Shown here piece by piece: positions 61,301 to 64,000 of a stretch of DNA of 64,000 bases (position 1 is the stretch's first letter; each line of letters begins with the position of its first letter). The notes under the pieces were generated by a model. That model was given only the letters and a program-made list of their open reading frames with translations. It was not told the origin of the DNA and made no database searches. Source of the stretch: Gordionus sp. m RMFG-2023 (lineage: Eukaryota > Nematomorpha > Gordioida > Chordodea > Parachordodidae); NCBI RefSeq assembly GCF_954871325.1, contig NC_088778.1, positions 8,837,743 through 8,901,742 on the forward strand, read 5' to 3'. A program made the translations under genes and the position numbers.

Positions 61301-63682
61301 CTATGGTCGCTGAAGGGTATCTAAGTTCACGATAAAAACTTATCAATTATCATCAGGAAAGAGCACATATTTAAAAAAAAAAAAATATGTTCAAAGCTTT
61401 AATTAAAATGCAATAATTTTTTCTTAGATAATTAACCTTTCATTTTAAAGCTAATTTTTATCCTTAACTAAGTTTTAATTAATAACAGGGGATATTATAA
61501 ATGAACACGTTTGGAAAAAGGAGGCCTCACAAATTTAAGGTATAATCAATAAAAATATAATCTCGTATAGTTTTTTTTCGAAAGAAGGGGGGGGGGGGTG
61601 GTTAAATAAATAAGAAATACATTGTAAAACGAGATTGGCTTCTACGTAAGGTTCCTTTTAGCAATTTTTATGCTATTTCAAATAGCTACACAATTGATTT
61701 TAAAAATAATTGTATATTAATTAGACAAGTTCAATAATATGCTTTATATATATATAACATATAATAAATATTTACGAATCACACATATTAACTTTTTTTA
61801 TATTTTGTGAAGGACTATCATCTCTTATTCGCAACCTGTTAAATAAGACTAATATATTTTTGTTATAAGAGTGATCTTACCAGGCCTAGGCCATAGTTGA
61901 AATTGAATAAAGTGTCAAATCCAAGAATTTAAACCTCTTTTAACATTTTATAGGAATTGACTTATAACCACCTTTTCATTTTTTTTATACTATGAGTAAA
62001 ATTTTTCCTAATTTGAGCACTTAAAACTTTGGAACATTTTGGTTACAAATGATTTTTTTAAAATTATTTAAATAAACATCATTCCACGTTAAAATTTGGC
62101 CACAAAGTATATGATAGGTATAGATAATATATTTATATATATAATCATATTAATCATTTTGAATATGCCTTATATGAGCACTTATGCTTAAAACAATTAT
62201 TTTTATTATATTGATGTCAATGAAATATTATTAAAAGCCAGAAGGTCAATTTATTTCTATTTATATTCTAAAAAAGTGATTAATAATTTTTTTTCGCCTC
62301 ATCCTGATAATTTAGGTATAAACCTATGCTGTCACTTTATTTATTATAAGTGTACATACATTGAAATTGAAGTCATTGTAATCAATTTCATTGGCTGTAG
62401 CAGACGTCATTTAAGGCATTTAGTTTAAATGCCTTTCAATGGCGGACTTCAATATATGCACTTTCTTGTTTAATTTGGGCAGAAATCTTGATTCCTAACT
62501 AATGCCCAAATTAGACAAGTTTTATAATTCATATTTTTAATTTGATTTAAAAACCTCACTTGCCATGTGCATGCGTATTTCCAATACAAGTGCGTCTTTT
62601 ATACATGAAAGCGTTAATTTTTTTAAAAATAAAATTTATATCGTATATATCGTAATATAATTTTTTTATCCATTCTTTTATAAACTCTCGTCTCGCCATT
62701 CTCAAGCTCTTATTAAATTTGATTTTTCTATTTTATTAAATTATTTAAAAATGAATTTAGAAAATATAATTAGAAAATTTCAATTATATGAAAATATAAA
62801 TCCTTTATTTGGGAAAAACGAGGATAAATTGGAATGGGTTAAGTGCACTGGCTGACAATTCATATATGAGTTTAACAAAGTCATGAATTGCCAGAAAATC
62901 ATAAAGAGAATGGTTAAAAATGAAAAAACATTATTTATTATATTATAATATATATATAGATCATTTTAAATGAATGATGAAATGACTAAATATAAAACTA
63001 TAATTATATTTTTGGTTTTATCTCGTTTTGAAAAGACTTTTTGCAGTAAGAAAAGGATATATTTTATTACAATTAAAAGCGTTTGTTCCATATTATAAGC
63101 TTTTATTAAAAATGATTTTAATTAAAGTCATTCCAAGCCATTTTGGAATGTGTTTTGATTTGGTTATCTATAGATTACTACAGAGATCATATAAAGGATA
63201 TTTATTTATATAAAAAAAAATCTAGAATAAATGAAAAAGATTTCGATATCGCATCTTCAAATATTCCTCAGCCTTTTCTATGCTCTCCAAAGTAAAAATA
63301 TAAACCCATAAACTTGTATAATGCCTTTTGATTTACAAAAAAAATAAATAAAATAATTATAAATAATGCTATCAAATTAGTTGATTAAAAGCATTGAAAA
63401 TTGGATTTCTAACCCATCTTTCTCACTCCACATAATATTTTAAATGGGATCTCTTAATTACTCAGATCATTTAATTTTCAATAGAGGCGAGTAAAACTCA
63501 AAATTTTAATTTATAAAATTAATTATCTTATAAAAATATTTAAAAAGTTATTTTTACCCCTCCCTCCCCCAAAAAAATGATGCGGGTACCACCTTGGAAC
63601 CCTTCAAACCTTAATAATACGGGGAAATAATTTCCTTTAAGGCTACCTCCTCATCCAAATAATTAAGCCACGTTTTAATCCC
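55042..63682 (-). CDS. Unidentified multi-exon gene (partial)
   Basis: Several short minus-strand segments have matched splice sites and coding-like composition. 63682-63647 reads GIKTWLNYLDEE, phase 0/0. 58580-58485 reads AAPQYCLFRGEGDRSKEKII and continues KDWIEEKVGIFK, phase 0/0. 56514-56473 reads PELVGLSFNIQHQE, phase 0/0. A possible last exon at about 55330-55042 ends in EEHLSKVCAHLTKKSG...LVQNQ, with AATAAA overlapping its stop. All confident exons share phase 0, which is compatible with one transcript. Other exons must be missing from my model. I do not recognise the family, and it may be more than one gene. Confidence 0.4.
56473..56514 (-). CDS. Exon candidate PELVGLSFNIQHQE
   Basis: The acceptor is CCAATCTAAG and the donor is AGGAG|GTAAAT. 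Fourteen codons in phase 0, GC-richer than the flanks. Confidence 0.45.
57185..57285. repeat. Partial copy of the TAGTGTTG-type element, inverted
   Basis: ctcgagatttagacaatatttttctggctaa and ttagccgtttttaaaaatc match the reverse complement of the left half of 60421-60643. Confidence 0.7.
58485..58580 (-). CDS. Exon of unidentified gene, 32 codons
   Basis: A pyrimidine-rich acceptor (CTTTTTTCAATAG) and donor AAG|GTAGAT enclose 32 open codons with a balanced composition rich in charged residues (GEGDRSKEKIIKDW). This is the best-supported exon of the set. Confidence 0.6.
59820..59921. repeat. Right half of a TAGTGTTG-type element
   Basis: It matches ...tccaaacctttgtgccacttatgagcaaaatc... through to gattaacaacac, corresponding to the right half of the 34846 and 60421 copies. 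Confidence 0.7.
60421..60643. mobile_element. TAGTGTTGTTAAAC-type MITE, full length (223 bp)
   Basis: The ends TAGTGTTGTTAAACAGTTCG and its diverged inverse ...cgagccatttatcaacacta enclose paired inner words (gatttttaaaaacggctaa, ggccgttttttaaaatcgg). It is the ungapped version of the 34846-37424 element. Flanks catgtaat and caatataa do not match, so the duplication has decayed. Confidence 0.85.
63647..63682 (-). CDS. Exon candidate GIKTWLNYLDEE
   Basis: The acceptor is TAATTAAG and the donor is GAGGAG|GTAGCC. Thirty-six bases in phase 0. Confidence 0.4.
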
Positions 63683-64000
63683 CTTAATTATACCTACAAC
63701 GATGGATCCTAGAAAATTTAAGCTATGCGATATTTCAAAATACAAATATAAAATATTTTTATAATTAAGAATCCCATGACTATGATCTCAGTCAGATATA
63801 CAAATATAAAAGTGTTTTCTGGCCAACTGCTGATATAATCGACTAGTTAACAAGATATATTTCAAAAAAAAATTAAACTAATCAAATGATATTACAAATT
63901 GGGAGTAAAACCATATCGAAAATCTCATGTCGAATCGTTTATAACTAGTTATTGAATGCTATTAAACACCTCGCCCCTGTCTGTGACTTTATTTTAACGG
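63683..64000. other. Window end, nothing further seen
   Basis: AT-rich. It probably continues the intron upstream of the 63647-63682 exon. Confidence 0.4.

Larger units (their letters stand above)
58586..63646. other. AT-rich stretch, repeats only
   Basis: No further exon was supported. It contains TAGTGTTG-type copies at 59820-59921 and 60421-60643, C- and G-runs at 61071 and 61587, and a worn foldback around 62350-62480 (acattgaaattgaagtc against gacttcaatatatgc). Confidence 0.4.

Overview
The window is animal nuclear DNA: very A/T-rich (about three quarters or more by eye, not counted), with small exons, long introns and many transposon relics. The metazoan assignment rests on the genes. 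They are a membrane-type carbohydrate sulfotransferase, a lipid phosphate phosphatase, an ankyrin-repeat protein ending in a SOCS box, and RAB5. All coding sequence here was joined by hand from splice-site phase and family motifs. The phylum cannot be told from the sequence; an invertebrate with an AT-rich genome is likely.

Layout. 1.5-4.3 kb (+): last two exons of a CHST8-14/HNK-1-type sulfotransferase. 6.9-11.6 kb (-): four exons of a lipid phosphate phosphatase, with only the short first exon missing. 18.5-19.0 kb (-): small exons of an unidentified gene. 19.9-20.8 kb (-): decayed hAT transposase. 27.2-33.0 kb (+): a four-exon, 920-residue ankyrin/SOCS-box protein whose last exon is 2.15 kb. 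34.1 kb (+): one isolated exon candidate. 43.2-48.4 kb (-): complete two-exon RAB5 gene with a 4.5-kb intron that holds a dead retroelement fragment. 49.8-50.4 kb (-): a basic coiled-coil protein, possibly borealin-like. 55.0-63.7 kb (-): scattered exons of an unidentified gene that probably begins beyond the window.

Repeats. Several short terminal-inverted-repeat elements carry 8-bp target-site duplications, which is typical of hAT transposons. Two elements still hold fragments of the hAT dimerisation domain. The most complex locus is 34846-37424: an hAT-type element with a perfect 8-bp duplication, split by a small non-coding LTR retroelement. That inner element has 144-bp TG...CA LTRs, a TGG-starting primer-binding site, a polypurine tract and an internal minisatellite. 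Runs of 7-13 G or C recur across the window and contrast sharply with its base composition.

The genes have no evident joint pathway; they are ordinary housekeeping, membrane and signalling genes lying close together. I found no operon, CRISPR array, rRNA or convincing tRNA. Nothing I would call a new molecular system is visible. The best leads are the nested transposon, the unusually long SOCS-box protein and the unidentified minus-strand genes.
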